Below, one piece after another: positions 1 through 8,787 of a DNA stretch of 64,000 nt. Below the pieces are notes generated by a model, which was given only the letters and a program-made list of their open reading frames with translations, did not search any database and was not told the origin of the DNA. Position 1 is the stretch's first letter. Each line of letters begins with the position of its first letter. Origin of the DNA: Tissierellales bacterium (GTDB lineage: Bacteria; Bacillota; Clostridia; Tissierellales; Tissierellaceae); assembly GCA_030146915.1 (NCBI GenBank), contig JASLAT010000010.1, positions 7,217 to 71,216 on the forward strand. The letters are read 5' to 3'. The position numbers and the translations under genes are program-made.

Positions 1-320
1 CTCATACTAAATGGTTTAGTGATGTAATCATCAGCACCTAACTCTAAGCCTAAAACTTTATCTACTTCTTCTTCTTTAGCTGTAAGCATTAGCACTGGTA
101 TATTATAGTCTGCTCTAATTTCTTTTAATACCTGAAAACCATCTTTTTTAGGCATCATAACATCCAATATTACTAAATCTATTTCATGGTTGTGAACCTT
201 GTTTATTCCTTCATCACCATCATAGGCTACTTCTACTAAATATCCTTCTTTTTCTAAGTTAAATTTGATTATATCCGCAATAGCCCTTTCATCATCTACT
301 ACTAATATTTTCTCTTCCAT
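1..320 (-). CDS. Response regulator, OmpR/PhoB type, N-terminal receiver domain (partial)
   Basis: The gene runs off the left edge of the window; only the first 106 codons are present. They form a CheY-like receiver domain: the acidic pocket after the first strand (VVDDE, residues 7-11), the phospho-acceptor Asp53 in ILDVMMPKKDG, the conserved Thr in LMLTAKEE and the Lys in DDYITKPF. The sequence style is that of the WalR/PhoP group of OmpR-family regulators, but the DNA-binding half is outside the window, so the subfamily is inferred. The ATG at 318-320 is preceded by a purine-rich stretch. A partner kinase would be expected further left. Confidence 0.85.
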   Translation of the reverse strand, partial: MEEKILVVDDERAIADIIKFNLEKEGYLVEVAYDGDEGINKVHNHEIDLVILDVMMPKKDGFQVLKEIRADYNIPVLMLTAKEEEVDKVLGLELGADDYITKPFSM

Positions 321-481
321 ATTGAATCACTCCAATTCTTTGATTAGCCTATATTTCAATTATCTTATAAAGGCCTAACCTTGTCAAATCATTAATATCT
401 ACTTATTTGCCTTCTTATAACTGGTAAGGGCTTTATCTTTATTGTATAATTAAATTATGAGGAAAGGAAAGGGATATTTAT

Positions 482-3178
482 ATGGAAAATGAAAATAAAA
501 ATTTTTATAATGAAGACATTAGCCATATCCTAGATAGACTAGATAGTAATGAGAAAACTGGATTAACACCGACACAGCTAGTTTCTAAACTAGATGAATT
601 TGGTTACAATAAACTTGAAGAAAAGAAAAAATCAGGATTTATTAGAAGGGTTTTTAGACAATTTGCTGATTTTTTAGTTTTAATTTTAATTATTGCTGCA
701 GGGCTATCTTATTATGTTGGATCTAAGAAAGATGCAATCTTAATTATAAGTATAGTCATTCTTAATGCTATTTTAGGAATCTACCAAGAAGGTAAGGCTG
801 AAAAATCGATAGAATCTCTAAAAAATATGGAATCATCACAAGCTAGAGTTCTTAGAAATTCTATAGTAGGACTTGTTGATGCTGAAACCTTAATACCAGG
901 AGATATCGTTTATCTACAAGCAGGTGATATAGTTCCTGCAGATTTGAGGCTTATAGAAAGTTCACAACTACAAATTGAAGAGTCATCCTTAACTGGTGAA
1001 TCCATAGCTTCAGATAAAGATAGTGGTGTAGTTTTAGATGATGATACAGCCTTAGCAGATAGAGTAAATATGGCCTATATGAGTACTATAGTTACATATG
1101 GCAGGGGTGTTGGGGTTGTTGTAGGAACAGGAACTAATACAGAAATTGGTAAGATTGCTAATTTAATCCAATCCTATGATGATGAAAGCACACCTCTTCA
1201 AAATCAATTAAATAAACTTGGTAAAAGTTTAGGCACTATTACAATAATAGTATCTGTTTTAATTTTCCTATTAGGATTTTTCCAAGGAAAAAACCCTATA
1301 GATATGTTTATGTTAGCAATTAGTTTAGCAGTAGCAGCTATACCAGAAGGACTTCCAGCAATAGTAACTATTGTTCTTGCTTTAGGTATGAATAGAATGG
1401 CAAAGAGAAATGCTCTTGTTAAAAAATTATTAGCTGTAGAAACATTAGGTTCTACCAGTGTAATTTGTACAGATAAAACAGGTACTTTAACAGAAAATCA
1501 AATGACTGTTGTAAATATATATACTGATAGAAAAATATTAAAAGTTACAGGCAGAGGTTATACACCTGTAGGAGATATTTTATATAAAGATAAACCCGTA
1601 TCCATAGATGATATAGGAGATTTAGAGACTATATTAGCTGGTTCCTCCCTTTGCAATGATGCTAGTCTCGAATCTAAAAATGGAAACTATAAGGCAATAG
1701 GAGACCCTACAGAGGCAGCCCTTATAAGTCTAAGTGGTAAATGTGATTTTAGTAAAGAACTTATGGAGAAGAACTATCCTAGGCTAAAAGAGATCCCTTT
1801 TGATTCAGATAGAAAAATCATGACTACTTTTCATGAAGGATATATTCCAGATGGAATCATTGCCTTTACAAAAGGTGCACCTGATGTAGTTATAGAAAGA
1901 TGTAGTAAAATTAGTCAGGGAGGAAAAATATTAGATTTTACCCAAGACCTAAAAGATGAAGTAATGATGATTAATAAAAAGTTTTCTTATCAAGCGCTAA
2001 GAGTGTTGGCTATTGCCTATAGGGACTATGATAAATTACCAGAGGAAATTTCCAGTGAGAATAATGAAAATAATCTTACCTTCGTAGGTTTAGTAGCCAT
2101 GGTAGATCCATCTAGGCCCGAAGCAAGAAGAGCGATTTATGATTGTAAAAAAGCCGGTATAAGACCTGTTATGATTACTGGAGACTACAAGGAGACTGCT
2201 TTTGCTATTGCTAAAGATTTAGGTATAGCAAGTTATATAAATGAGGCTGTTTTAGGTAGCCAATTAGATAACTTAGATGATGATGAATTAAAAGAACTTG
2301 TAAAACATGTTAGTGTTTACTCTAGAGTGTCACCAGAACATAAGGTAAGAATAGTTACCGCACTTAAAGATAATGGTCATATAGTAGCTATGACAGGAGA
2401 TGGAGTTAATGATGCTCCAGCTCTAAAAAAATCTGATATTGGTGTAGCCATGGGTATAACAGGTAGTGATGTTGCAAAAGATACAGCAAACTTGATACTT
2501 ATGGACGATGATTTTTCCACGATAGTTCACGCTGTAGAAGAAGGTAGAATAATTTATGCTAATATTAGAAAGTTTGTAGCTTTTTTATTATCTTGTAATA
2601 TAGCTGAAATTCTTCTAATATTATCAAGTATGTTACTTAATCTTCCAATACCTTTATTACCAGTTCAACTACTATGGTTAAATTTAGTAACTGACAGTTT
2701 TCCTGCCTTAGCTCTAGGAGTTGAGGAAGGCGAACCAAATATTATGAAAGAAAAACCTAGAGACCCAAATGAACCTATTTTAAATAAGAGCTTACGAAGA
2801 ACTATAATCTTACAAAGTATAGTTTTAGCTGGTGTATCGATTTATGCCTTTAAGTATGGACTTAATAAATATCCTACTAATATAAATAAAGCTAGGAGTA
2901 TGGTCTTTAGTTGCTTAATACTAGCAGAGCTTCTAAGAGCATATTCTAGTAGATCAGAAAAATATAGTGTTTTTAAGTTAGGAATTTTCTCAAATAAAAA
3001 AATGGTTCTATCAACAAGTTTATCACTAATACTTCTAGTTACAGTTATCTATTTACCTTTACTTCAAAATATATTTAACACAGTAGCCTTAAGTTTTGAT
3101 GATATTAAACTAGTTGGAACCTTAGCTTTAATACCTTTCATTTTAGGAGAATTTACAAAACTATTTAAGAAAAAATAA
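482..3178 (+). CDS. Cation-transporting P-type ATPase, Ca2+ (type II) family
   Basis: An 898-residue P-type ATPase of normal full length for the type IIA group, expected to export Ca2+ across the membrane at the cost of ATP. Visible motifs in order: an N-terminal cation ATPase domain, TGES at 171-174 (actuator domain), the M4 ion-site motif PEGLP at 288-292, the phosphorylation site DKTGT with Asp331, and TGDGVNDAP from 638 (hinge). The M5 motif SCNIAEIL and M6 motif NLVTDS keep the Asn, Glu, Thr and Asp that bind Ca2+ in SERCA-like pumps, which argues for Ca2+ over H+ or Na+/K+. A GGAAAGG Shine-Dalgarno precedes the ATG, and a TATAAT lies at 445-450. It stands alone, between a divergent response regulator and a convergent membrane gene. 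Confidence 0.9.
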   Translation: MENENKNFYNEDISHILDRLDSNEKTGLTPTQLVSKLDEFGYNKLEEKKKSGFIRRVFRQFADFLVLILIIAAGLSYYVGSKKDAILIISIVILNAILGIYQEGKAEKSIESLKNMESSQARVLRNSIVGLVDAETLIPGDIVYLQAGDIVPADLRLIESSQLQIEESSLTGESIASDKDSGVVLDDDTALADRVNMAYMSTIVTYGRGVGVVVGTGTNTEIGKIANLIQSYDDESTPLQNQLNKLGKSLGTITIIVSVLIFLLGFFQGKNPIDMFMLAISLAVAAIPEGLPAIVTIVLALGMNRMAKRNALVKKLLAVETLGSTSVICTDKTGTLTENQMTVVNIYTDRKILKVTGRGYTPVGDILYKDKPVSIDDIGDLETILAGSSLCNDASLESKNGNYKAIGDPTEAALISLSGKCDFSKELMEKNYPRLKEIPFDSDRKIMTTFHEGYIPDGIIAFTKGAPDVVIERCSKISQGGKILDFTQDLKDEVMMINKKFSYQALRVLAIAYRDYDKLPEEISSENNENNLTFVGLVAMVDPSRPEARRAIYDCKKAGIRPVMITGDYKETAFAIAKDLGIASYINEAVLGSQLDNLDDDELKELVKHVSVYSRVSPEHKVRIVTALKDNGHIVAMTGDGVNDAPALKKSDIGVAMGITGSDVAKDTANLILMDDDFSTIVHAVEEGRIIYANIRKFVAFLLSCNIAEILLILSSMLLNLPIPLLPVQLLWLNLVTDSFPALALGVEEGEPNIMKEKPRDPNEPILNKSLRRTIILQSIVLAGVSIYAFKYGLNKYPTNINKARSMVFSCLILAELLRAYSSRSEKYSVFKLGIFSNKKMVLSTSLSLILLVTVIYLPLLQNIFNTVALSFDDIKLVGTLALIPFILGEFTKLFKKK

Positions 3179-3206
3179 AAGCAAGTGCTCAGCACTTGCT
3201 TTTTTA
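3177..3206. terminator. Bidirectional terminator
   Basis: Perfect inverted repeat GCAAGTGCT/AGCACTTGC with a 3-nt loop, flanked by an A run on the left and a T run on the right. It lies between the convergent ATPase and the Gate-domain membrane protein and can serve both. Confidence 0.85.
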
Positions 3207-4379
3207 AAATAATATACCATATATTATATTAGCTGAAACTCCTGCTACTAATCCTCCCACCGTGTGAGAAAAAATAGCCTTACCTGCTAATTCCTTTTTT
3301 CCTAAACTATCCATCATAGCAACATGCGTACTTAAATATCCACTCCAACACATACACATCGCAGTAAAAACTGCTAAATTTCCTGCATCAGCCATCCCAG
3401 TTTCTACTAATCCAGGTATTAAAGCAATCGCTGCTCCTGCCGCTCCTAGTGCAGTTATAGGTACTGATAAAGCTGCTCCATGTCTAAATCCAAATAGTGG
3501 CTTAAGTATAAACTCTATTTTAGATCCTAAATAAGGCAAAAACTCAACTCCCTCATTAGCTGCTCCAGTATATATACCATCTACAGATGGTCCAAATGTT
3601 AAAATCTGTACAACAGAACAAATTATTAAAACACCTGGTATTATAGCAACACCCATACCTACTCCCTTTTTACCACCTTCAATAATAGAGTTTAAAAATC
3701 TTGAAAAATAGCTTCCATCTCTAACTTCTCTATATTGATCCATATCATATTCACGTTCTGTATCCTCAAAACCTTCCTCTGTACCAAATATTTTTTTAGT
3801 ATGTCTTAGCATAAGTCTTGTACTGACAATACTACCTATTATAGCAGCTATATTACCAACTATAACAGCTGGTACGAAACTCTCCCCATTTGGGCTTTTT
3901 ATATTCATAATAAAAGTACTTATTATAAGTCCCATTCCAAATGAAGTTCCCAGGTTGGTTAAGCCATAAAACTGATATTTCTTAAAATAACTTTTAAAAG
4001 ATTTATTTTCTGCCAAGGGTAAGATAGCCGGGTTATCAGAAAAATAAGTGTTAAAAATTCCTATCATACTAGCCCCTGGTAAATCATATAAGGGTTTCAT
4101 CAAGGGCGATAATATCCTATTAGCTATTGCAACTATCCCAAATTCTGATAGAAGCTCAGCAAAGGCCCCCATTAAAACAGCAATAGCTGTTATATAAAAA
4201 ACTGTATTAAGTAATAATTCATAAGATGTATTCATAAATGTATTTATCATATTTAAAAATCCCATCTTACTGCTAATTCCAAAGAAAAACAGGGATAAAA
4301 AGACAATAAGTCCTAAACTTTCCCAGGTAAATGTTTTCTTCAGATGAATTTGATCTGCTTTTTCATCTTTAGTATTCAT
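3204..4379 (-). CDS. Multispanning membrane protein with nucleoside-recognition (Gate) domains, CD0519/CD1768-like
   Basis: A 391-residue hydrophobic protein with roughly 9-10 predicted membrane segments. The repeated Gly/Ala-rich blocks, the motif SDNPAILPLAE, and the FGFRHGAALSVPITALGAAGAA segment resemble the Gate/nucleoside-recognition membrane proteins of Clostridia (CD0519/CD1768 family). The substrate is unknown. A soluble acidic loop sits near residues 190-220 (EEGFEDTEREYDMDQYRE). It follows a small membrane gene by 12 nt and is probably cotranscribed with it. The family assignment comes from memory of the sequence style; the membrane nature is clear. Confidence 0.65.
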   Translation of the reverse strand: MNTKDEKADQIHLKKTFTWESLGLIVFLSLFFFGISSKMGFLNMINTFMNTSYELLLNTVFYITAIAVLMGAFAELLSEFGIVAIANRILSPLMKPLYDLPGASMIGIFNTYFSDNPAILPLAENKSFKSYFKKYQFYGLTNLGTSFGMGLIISTFIMNIKSPNGESFVPAVIVGNIAAIIGSIVSTRLMLRHTKKIFGTEEGFEDTEREYDMDQYREVRDGSYFSRFLNSIIEGGKKGVGMGVAIIPGVLIICSVVQILTFGPSVDGIYTGAANEGVEFLPYLGSKIEFILKPLFGFRHGAALSVPITALGAAGAAIALIPGLVETGMADAGNLAVFTAMCMCWSGYLSTHVAMMDSLGKKELAGKAIFSHTVGGLVAGVSANIIYGILF

Positions 4380-4391
4380 ATGAAACCTCCA

Positions 4392-4697
4392 TTATTCAAC
4401 AATTAAACTTAACTTTCCTGCTACTTCTTCACTTATTATAATATAACTAAGTAAATAATAATATATGGTCATAATAACTAAATATATTATACTAGAAATT
4501 GGATTTAGTCCAGTATTAGTTATTTTTAAAAATAAAATTGATATTATTAAACCTAAATAAAAAATATATTTTCTAAGCCTAAGTTTCTTTAAAACTGAGT
4601 CAGGACAAAAATACTTTTTATCATTTATAATTAATTGATTTTTATCAAAACTAGATTTTACATATCTATTTAATATAAGTAACCTTCTTATATTCAT
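4392..4697 (-). CDS. Small membrane protein of unknown function
   Basis: I do not recognise this 101-residue protein. Residues 1-42 are basic (NIRRLLILNRYVK, then KKLRLRK) and soluble-looking. Two hydrophobic segments follow at about 44-60 and 66-90, and a short acidic tail ends in SEEVAGKLSLIVE. A good Shine-Dalgarno (GGAGGT) lies just before the ATG. It lies 12 nt upstream of the Gate-domain membrane protein on the same strand, so the two may form a transport pair. The yjdM terminator separates it from the upstream operon. Confidence 0.6.
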   Translation of the reverse strand: MNIRRLLILNRYVKSSFDKNQLIINDKKYFCPDSVLKKLRLRKYIFYLGLIISILFLKITNTGLNPISSIIYLVIMTIYYYLLSYIIISEEVAGKLSLIVE

Positions 4698-4715
4698 CCC
4701 TTACCTCCTAAAAAT

Positions 4716-4743
4716 AAAAAAGCTATGATTACATAGCTTTTTA
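4716..4743 (-). terminator. Terminator of the htrA-lipoprotein-yjdM operon
   Basis: Stem AGCTATG/CATAGCT (4721-4727 and 4732-4738) with loop ATTA. It is extended by A/T pairs and followed by a U run when read on the minus strand, a few bases after the yjdM stop. Confidence 0.8.
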
Positions 4744-4749
4744 TGACTC

Positions 4750-5088
4750 CTATATTTTCTTTAAAAACTCTGTCTTTAACTCCATATGACCAAAACCTGG
4801 AACCTTACAGCTAACGTCATGATCTCCTTCTTTTAAGGTTATATTCTTTATGTTAGTTCCTCTTTTTAAGACATCTGAACTACCTTTAACCTTTAAGTCC
4901 TTAATAACAGTTACTGAGTCTCCATCCTGTAAAACAGTACCATTAGAGTCTCTATAAACCTTCTCTTTTTCTTCCTTTGATTCTTCCTTTACTTTTGACC
5001 ATTCATGAAAGCATTCAGGACACACTAGCATATAGCCATCCTCATAAGTATATTCACTGTCACACTTTGGACAATTTGGTAAACCCAT
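4750..5088 (-). CDS. yjdM: Zinc-ribbon protein YjdM (PhnA family)
   Basis: A 112-residue protein with the N-terminal zinc ribbon CPKC (6-9) and CPEC (23-26). A linker and a small beta domain follow, holding the family motif LQDGDSVTVIKDLKVKGSS. This is the YjdM/PhnA-like architecture; despite the old name it is not the phosphonoacetate hydrolase, and its role is unclear. Length is normal for the family. The start is supported by an AAGGAGGAG Shine-Dalgarno. Only 12 nt separate it from the upstream lipoprotein gene and no terminator intervenes, so it is probably the last gene of the htrA operon. Confidence 0.88.
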   Translation of the reverse strand: MGLPNCPKCDSEYTYEDGYMLVCPECFHEWSKVKEESKEEKEKVYRDSNGTVLQDGDSVTVIKDLKVKGSSDVLKRGTNIKNITLKEGDHDVSCKVPGFGHMELKTEFLKKI

Positions 5089-5100
5089 ATGATCTCCTCC

Positions 5101-5721
5101 TTAATTTATTGCGTCAGTATCTATAATCATATAGTTTGCTCTATGAATATACAAGGACTTTCCATCAATATTTAATCTGGTCATCTTAGGAAGGTCCTTA
5201 GGTACAGTTGCAAAAACTTTTTTCCCTTCAAATACACCTATAGGTATTCCCATAGGAGTAGAAATAATAACGGTCTTTTCTTTTCCTATCTTATTCTTTA
5301 TATCGTTAACATATCTATCTATAGGAATAAATGTTCCACCAGATCCTGGCGTTATGTTTTCTGGTCCTTCAAAATCTTCAACCATATCAAGGCCTTCTTC
5401 TGCAAATATCAAAGTATTACCTACCTGGTAAACCTGTCTACCATTTATTGTTATCTCTAAAACACTAGAACTATATTTTGCCTCATCTTCATCACTCTCT
5501 TGATTTGATTTAAGAGTTGAAATATTGACCCTCTTACCTTCCATTGATAAGGTTTTATTAGCATAGTAATCATAGGAATATATCCTAAACTTATTACCTA
5601 TTAATTGTCCTTTTGTTACTGCGATTTTATCCATAATTGAAGAACAACCTGCTAAGCTAATCACACTTAGCAGGATTATTACTAAAAAGCTTCTTATTTT
5701 AAATTTATTTTTATTTTCCAT
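5101..5721 (-). CDS. Lipoprotein, DUF5052-like
   Basis: A 206-residue secreted lipoprotein. A basic N-terminus and a hydrophobic core lead to the lipobox LAGC with lipidated Cys26. The body contains NKTLSMEGKRVNI and GRQVYQVGNTLIFAEEGL, which resemble the DUF5052 family; no catalytic motif is visible. It follows htrA with a gap of only 3 nt, so the two are almost certainly translated from one mRNA. It could be a partner or substrate-presenting factor for the HtrA protease at the membrane surface, but this rests on position only. The DUF number is given from memory. Confidence 0.72.
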   Translation of the reverse strand: MENKNKFKIRSFLVIILLSVISLAGCSSIMDKIAVTKGQLIGNKFRIYSYDYYANKTLSMEGKRVNISTLKSNQESDEDEAKYSSSVLEITINGRQVYQVGNTLIFAEEGLDMVEDFEGPENITPGSGGTFIPIDRYVNDIKNKIGKEKTVIISTPMGIPIGVFEGKKVFATVPKDLPKMTRLNIDGKSLYIHRANYMIIDTDAIN

Positions 5722-5724
5722 ATT

Positions 5725-6873
5725 CTAAAATTTTACCTCAACTTCCATCTCTTCTCCATTCCTAAGAATGGTAAGCTTAGCCTTATCCCCATCTCTATAT
5801 TTATGCAATACTTTGGATAAATCTTCAATATCATCTATATTATTATTATCAAGTTTTATAATTATATCCATCTGTTCTAAATTTGCCTTAGCAGCCGGAC
5901 TATTTTTCTCAGTCTCTATAACAATTACACCTTTATCTACAGATAAATTTACATCAAAAGCTGATTTAAAGTCTCGAACATTAAAAGATTTAATTCCAAG
6001 CATCACAGGTTCATAACTACCTTTCTTAATAACATCCTCAATAATTATCTTAGTAGTATTTATAGGTATAGAAAAACCTAATCCCTCTGCATTACCTACT
6101 TTAACAGTATTGATACCTATAACTTCACCATTTTTATTAAATAAAGGTCCTCCACTGTTTCCTTTATTGATGGATGCATTAGTTTGAATAAGATCCGTCA
6201 TAGTAACACCTTCAACACTTATCGTTCTATTTAATCCAGAGACAATACCATCAGTTACTGTTCTTTGGAAATCTAATCCTAATGGATTACCTATAGCCAC
6301 AACAGGTTCACCGACTTGTAAATCATCTGAATTACCTAAGTTTACGGCTGGTAAACCTTTTTTATCTACTTTTACTATAGCCAAATCTAAATTAGGATCT
6401 GCAAAAAGGACCTTACCAGGTAGCTTTTCTCCATCCTCAAATAAAACCTCTAATGACTTAGCCTTTCCGTCTCCTACAACATGAGAGTTTGTTAAGATAT
6501 ATCCATTTGAATCTACTATAACTCCTGAACCTACTCCTTCAACCTCTCTAGGTAAAAAGAAATAGTAATCAGATACTAATTCTACAGTTGTTATACCTAC
6601 TACTGATTTCATATTTGCTTTAGCTACAGCTGTTGGTATGTTTATATCATCTTGTTTCGCTTGTATTACAGTAGCATTTTTATTTTCAACTATATCTTCC
6701 TTAAAAAGCATAGGGCTTATCAAACCACCTATTAAGGCGGATACTAAAGAAATTATAACATAGGAAGGATAACCCCTATTTTTCTTCTTTTTCTTAGGCT
6801 CTTTAGGCTCTAAGTCCTTCTCCTCTAAAAGATTGCTATCATCAAATTCTTCTTGTTCAAAGTCATCATACAT
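5725..6873 (-). CDS. htrA: HtrA/DegP-like serine protease with PDZ domain
   Basis: A 382-residue S1C-family protease for envelope protein quality control. An acidic then Lys-rich cytoplasmic head (1-33) is followed by a single membrane anchor (about 37-56), placing the rest outside. The catalytic triad is visible: His131 (LTNSHVV), Asp163 (NLDLAIV) and Ser240 (GNSGGP). A single PDZ domain fills about 290-380, ending in KLTILRNGEEMEVEV. Length and order fit the YkdA/YvtA/DegP-like proteases of Firmicutes. It is divergent from the MBL-fold gene at 6949, and a lipoprotein and yjdM lie downstream in the same operon. Confidence 0.93.
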   Translation of the reverse strand: MYDDFEQEEFDDSNLLEEKDLEPKEPKKKKKNRGYPSYVIISLVSALIGGLISPMLFKEDIVENKNATVIQAKQDDINIPTAVAKANMKSVVGITTVELVSDYYFFLPREVEGVGSGVIVDSNGYILTNSHVVGDGKAKSLEVLFEDGEKLPGKVLFADPNLDLAIVKVDKKGLPAVNLGNSDDLQVGEPVVAIGNPLGLDFQRTVTDGIVSGLNRTISVEGVTMTDLIQTNASINKGNSGGPLFNKNGEVIGINTVKVGNAEGLGFSIPINTTKIIIEDVIKKGSYEPVMLGIKSFNVRDFKSAFDVNLSVDKGVIVIETEKNSPAAKANLEQMDIIIKLDNNNIDDIEDLSKVLHKYRDGDKAKLTILRNGEEMEVEVKF

Positions 6874-6948
6874 AATATTACCTCCCTTAATAGTATTACC
6901 CCTCTTTTCGGGTATAGTATAATTATATTATACATGAGGAGTGATAAA

Positions 6949-7632
6949 TTGGATAAATTAAATGTTAAAGTAGAGTATATTTATAATAGTGGATATACTA
7001 TTGAAACAGAAAATCACTTTTTAGTTATAGATTACTATAAAGGTGATTTAAACTTAAAAAATAAAAATACAACTTTCCTTGTTACCCATGGTCATGAAGA
7101 CCATTATAACAAAGATATATTTAACTATAAAGATAAGGCTAAGTATATTATCAGTGATGATATTAAAGGTCTTGAAGAAAAGGAGAACTTAATTCTTATT
7201 CATCCAGGTGAAAAGAAAGAGTTTAACGGAATAAAAATACAGGCTTTTGATTCTACAGATGAGGGCTCATCCTTTTTTATAAATGTAGATGGAGTTAATA
7301 TTTTCCATTCTGGTGATTTAAATTGGTGGGCCTGGGAAGATCAAGGTCCTAAAAGAGAAGAAGAAAGAGAAAAAGAATATTGCTCAGAAATTGATAAATT
7401 AAAAAGTCTGAACGAAAATATTCATATAGCTTTTGTTCCATTAGATCCTAGACTTAAACATAACTATGATTTAGCTTCTAAATATTTTATTAATACTATT
7501 AAGCCTCAATATTACTTCCCTATGCATTTTGGGGATAACTTTGATACAACTAAAAACTTCAAAGAAAGTTTTACACAAGAGTCCACAAAGATATTCACTG
7601 TGGATAAAAGAGGACAGGTTTTTGAGCTTTAA
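6949..7632 (+). CDS. Metallo-beta-lactamase-fold hydrolase
   Basis: A 227-residue protein with the metal-binding motif HxHxDH (THGHEDH, 46-52), a further GD motif in FHSGDLNWW, and a C-terminal PMHFGD that can supply the last ligands. It belongs to the MBL-fold hydrolases of the UlaG/YtnP kind; the substrate is unknown. I chose the TTG at 6949 because AGGAG at 6937-6941 lies 7 nt upstream. The ATG at 6934 overlaps that Shine-Dalgarno, and the still longer frame from 6853 would run into the divergent htrA gene. Confidence 0.82.
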   Translation: MDKLNVKVEYIYNSGYTIETENHFLVIDYYKGDLNLKNKNTTFLVTHGHEDHYNKDIFNYKDKAKYIISDDIKGLEEKENLILIHPGEKKEFNGIKIQAFDSTDEGSSFFINVDGVNIFHSGDLNWWAWEDQGPKREEEREKEYCSEIDKLKSLNENIHIAFVPLDPRLKHNYDLASKYFINTIKPQYYFPMHFGDNFDTTKNFKESFTQESTKIFTVDKRGQVFEL

Positions 7633-7647
7633 TTATCCACATGTTGA

Positions 7648-7676
7648 TAAAAAAAGACCCACTCGGGTCTTTTTTA
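7648..7676. terminator. Bidirectional terminator
   Basis: Stem AAAAAAGACCC/GGGTCTTTTTT with loop ACTC. It sits between the convergent MBL-fold gene and the RNA helicase and gives a U run in both directions. Confidence 0.9.
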
Positions 7677-8777
7677 ATCTATTAATTTTATTTTTTCTTT
7701 TATATCTCTTTCTATAAGATATAATTTGTCCCTATCTTTCTCCGTTACGAAACTTATAGCTATTCCTTCATTTCCTATTCTTCCTGTTCTACCTATTCTA
7801 TGGATATAGGATTTTGAGTCTCCTGGAAGATCATAATTAACTACATGTGTAATACCATCTACATCTATACCTCTAGCAGCTAAATCTGTTGCAATTAAAA
7901 CTTGTATTTCTGCCTCTCTAAAAGATTTCATAATCCTTTCCCTTTTATTTTGACTCAAATCACCATGAAGCTGATCTACATTATACTTATTTTGTTTTAA
8001 TCTATTATATATTCTTGTAACCTTATCTTTAGTTCTACAGAAAACTAGCATAAGAAAAGGATTGTACTCATCTATTAATGTCATAAGTCTTTCAGATTTA
8101 TCATCTTCCTTTATTCTAATACCTATTTGCTCTATGTTATCTAAAGTTACATTCTCACTTTTTATCTCTATATAAGCAGGTTTTTTCATAAACCTTCTTC
8201 CAATGTCTCTAACTTTTCCAGTAATAGTAGCAGAAAAAAGCATAGTCTGCCTATCACTTTTAGACATGAAAATAATTTGTTCTAAGTCCCTACCAAAGCC
8301 CATTGTTATCATCTCATCAGCTTCATCTAACACTAAGTAATCAATCCCACCCAGATCTATTGTTTTTCTCTCTAAATGATCTAATAATCTTCCTGGTGTA
8401 GCTATTATTAATTGTATACCTTTCTTTAGCTTATTAACTTGTTGCAATACATCTTGTCCCCCATAAGCTGCAAGTATATTTATAGAGCTGTCAGCTGTTA
8501 AAGCTTTAGCATCTTCAGTTATCTGAAGGGCTAATTCTCTTGTTGGTGTCAAAATTAGTGCCTGTGGATATGGCTTATTCCCATCTATTCTTTCTAATAT
8601 TGGTAGTAAAAATGCCAAGGTCTTACCTGTTCCAGTTTGAGACTTAGCAATTAAATCTTTACCAGATAGAATTGTAGGTATAGCTTGAGCCTGTATTGGT
8701 GTTGGCTCAAAAATTCCCTGCAACTTTAGCTTATTTTCTAAATCTTCATTTATTCCTAAATTCATAAATCTACTCAT
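7674..8777 (-). CDS. DEAD-box ATP-dependent RNA helicase
   Basis: A 367-residue minimal DEAD-box helicase with all core motifs: the Q motif (PTPIQAQAIP), motif I (SQTGTGKT, 46-53), PTRELALQ, TPGRLLD, DEAD inside VLDEADEM, SAT, ATDLAARGIDV and HRIGRTGR. It ends directly after the second RecA domain with no RNA-binding tail, so it is shorter than CshA or DeaD. It probably remodels rRNA or mRNA. The start ATG at 8775-8777 has AGGAG 7 nt upstream; a longer in-frame start would overlap the upstream gene further. It is translationally coupled to the ttcA-like gene, whose stop lies 11 nt upstream of this start. Confidence 0.92.
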   Translation of the reverse strand: MSRFMNLGINEDLENKLKLQGIFEPTPIQAQAIPTILSGKDLIAKSQTGTGKTLAFLLPILERIDGNKPYPQALILTPTRELALQITEDAKALTADSSINILAAYGGQDVLQQVNKLKKGIQLIIATPGRLLDHLERKTIDLGGIDYLVLDEADEMITMGFGRDLEQIIFMSKSDRQTMLFSATITGKVRDIGRRFMKKPAYIEIKSENVTLDNIEQIGIRIKEDDKSERLMTLIDEYNPFLMLVFCRTKDKVTRIYNRLKQNKYNVDQLHGDLSQNKRERIMKSFREAEIQVLIATDLAARGIDVDGITHVVNYDLPGDSKSYIHRIGRTGRIGNEGIAISFVTEKDRDKLYLIERDIKEKIKLID

Positions 8778-8787
8778 ATAATCACTC

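Noticed and set aside
6853..6948. N-terminal extension of the MBL-fold protein
   Set aside because: It would overlap the divergent htrA start; a good Shine-Dalgarno supports the TTG at 6949.
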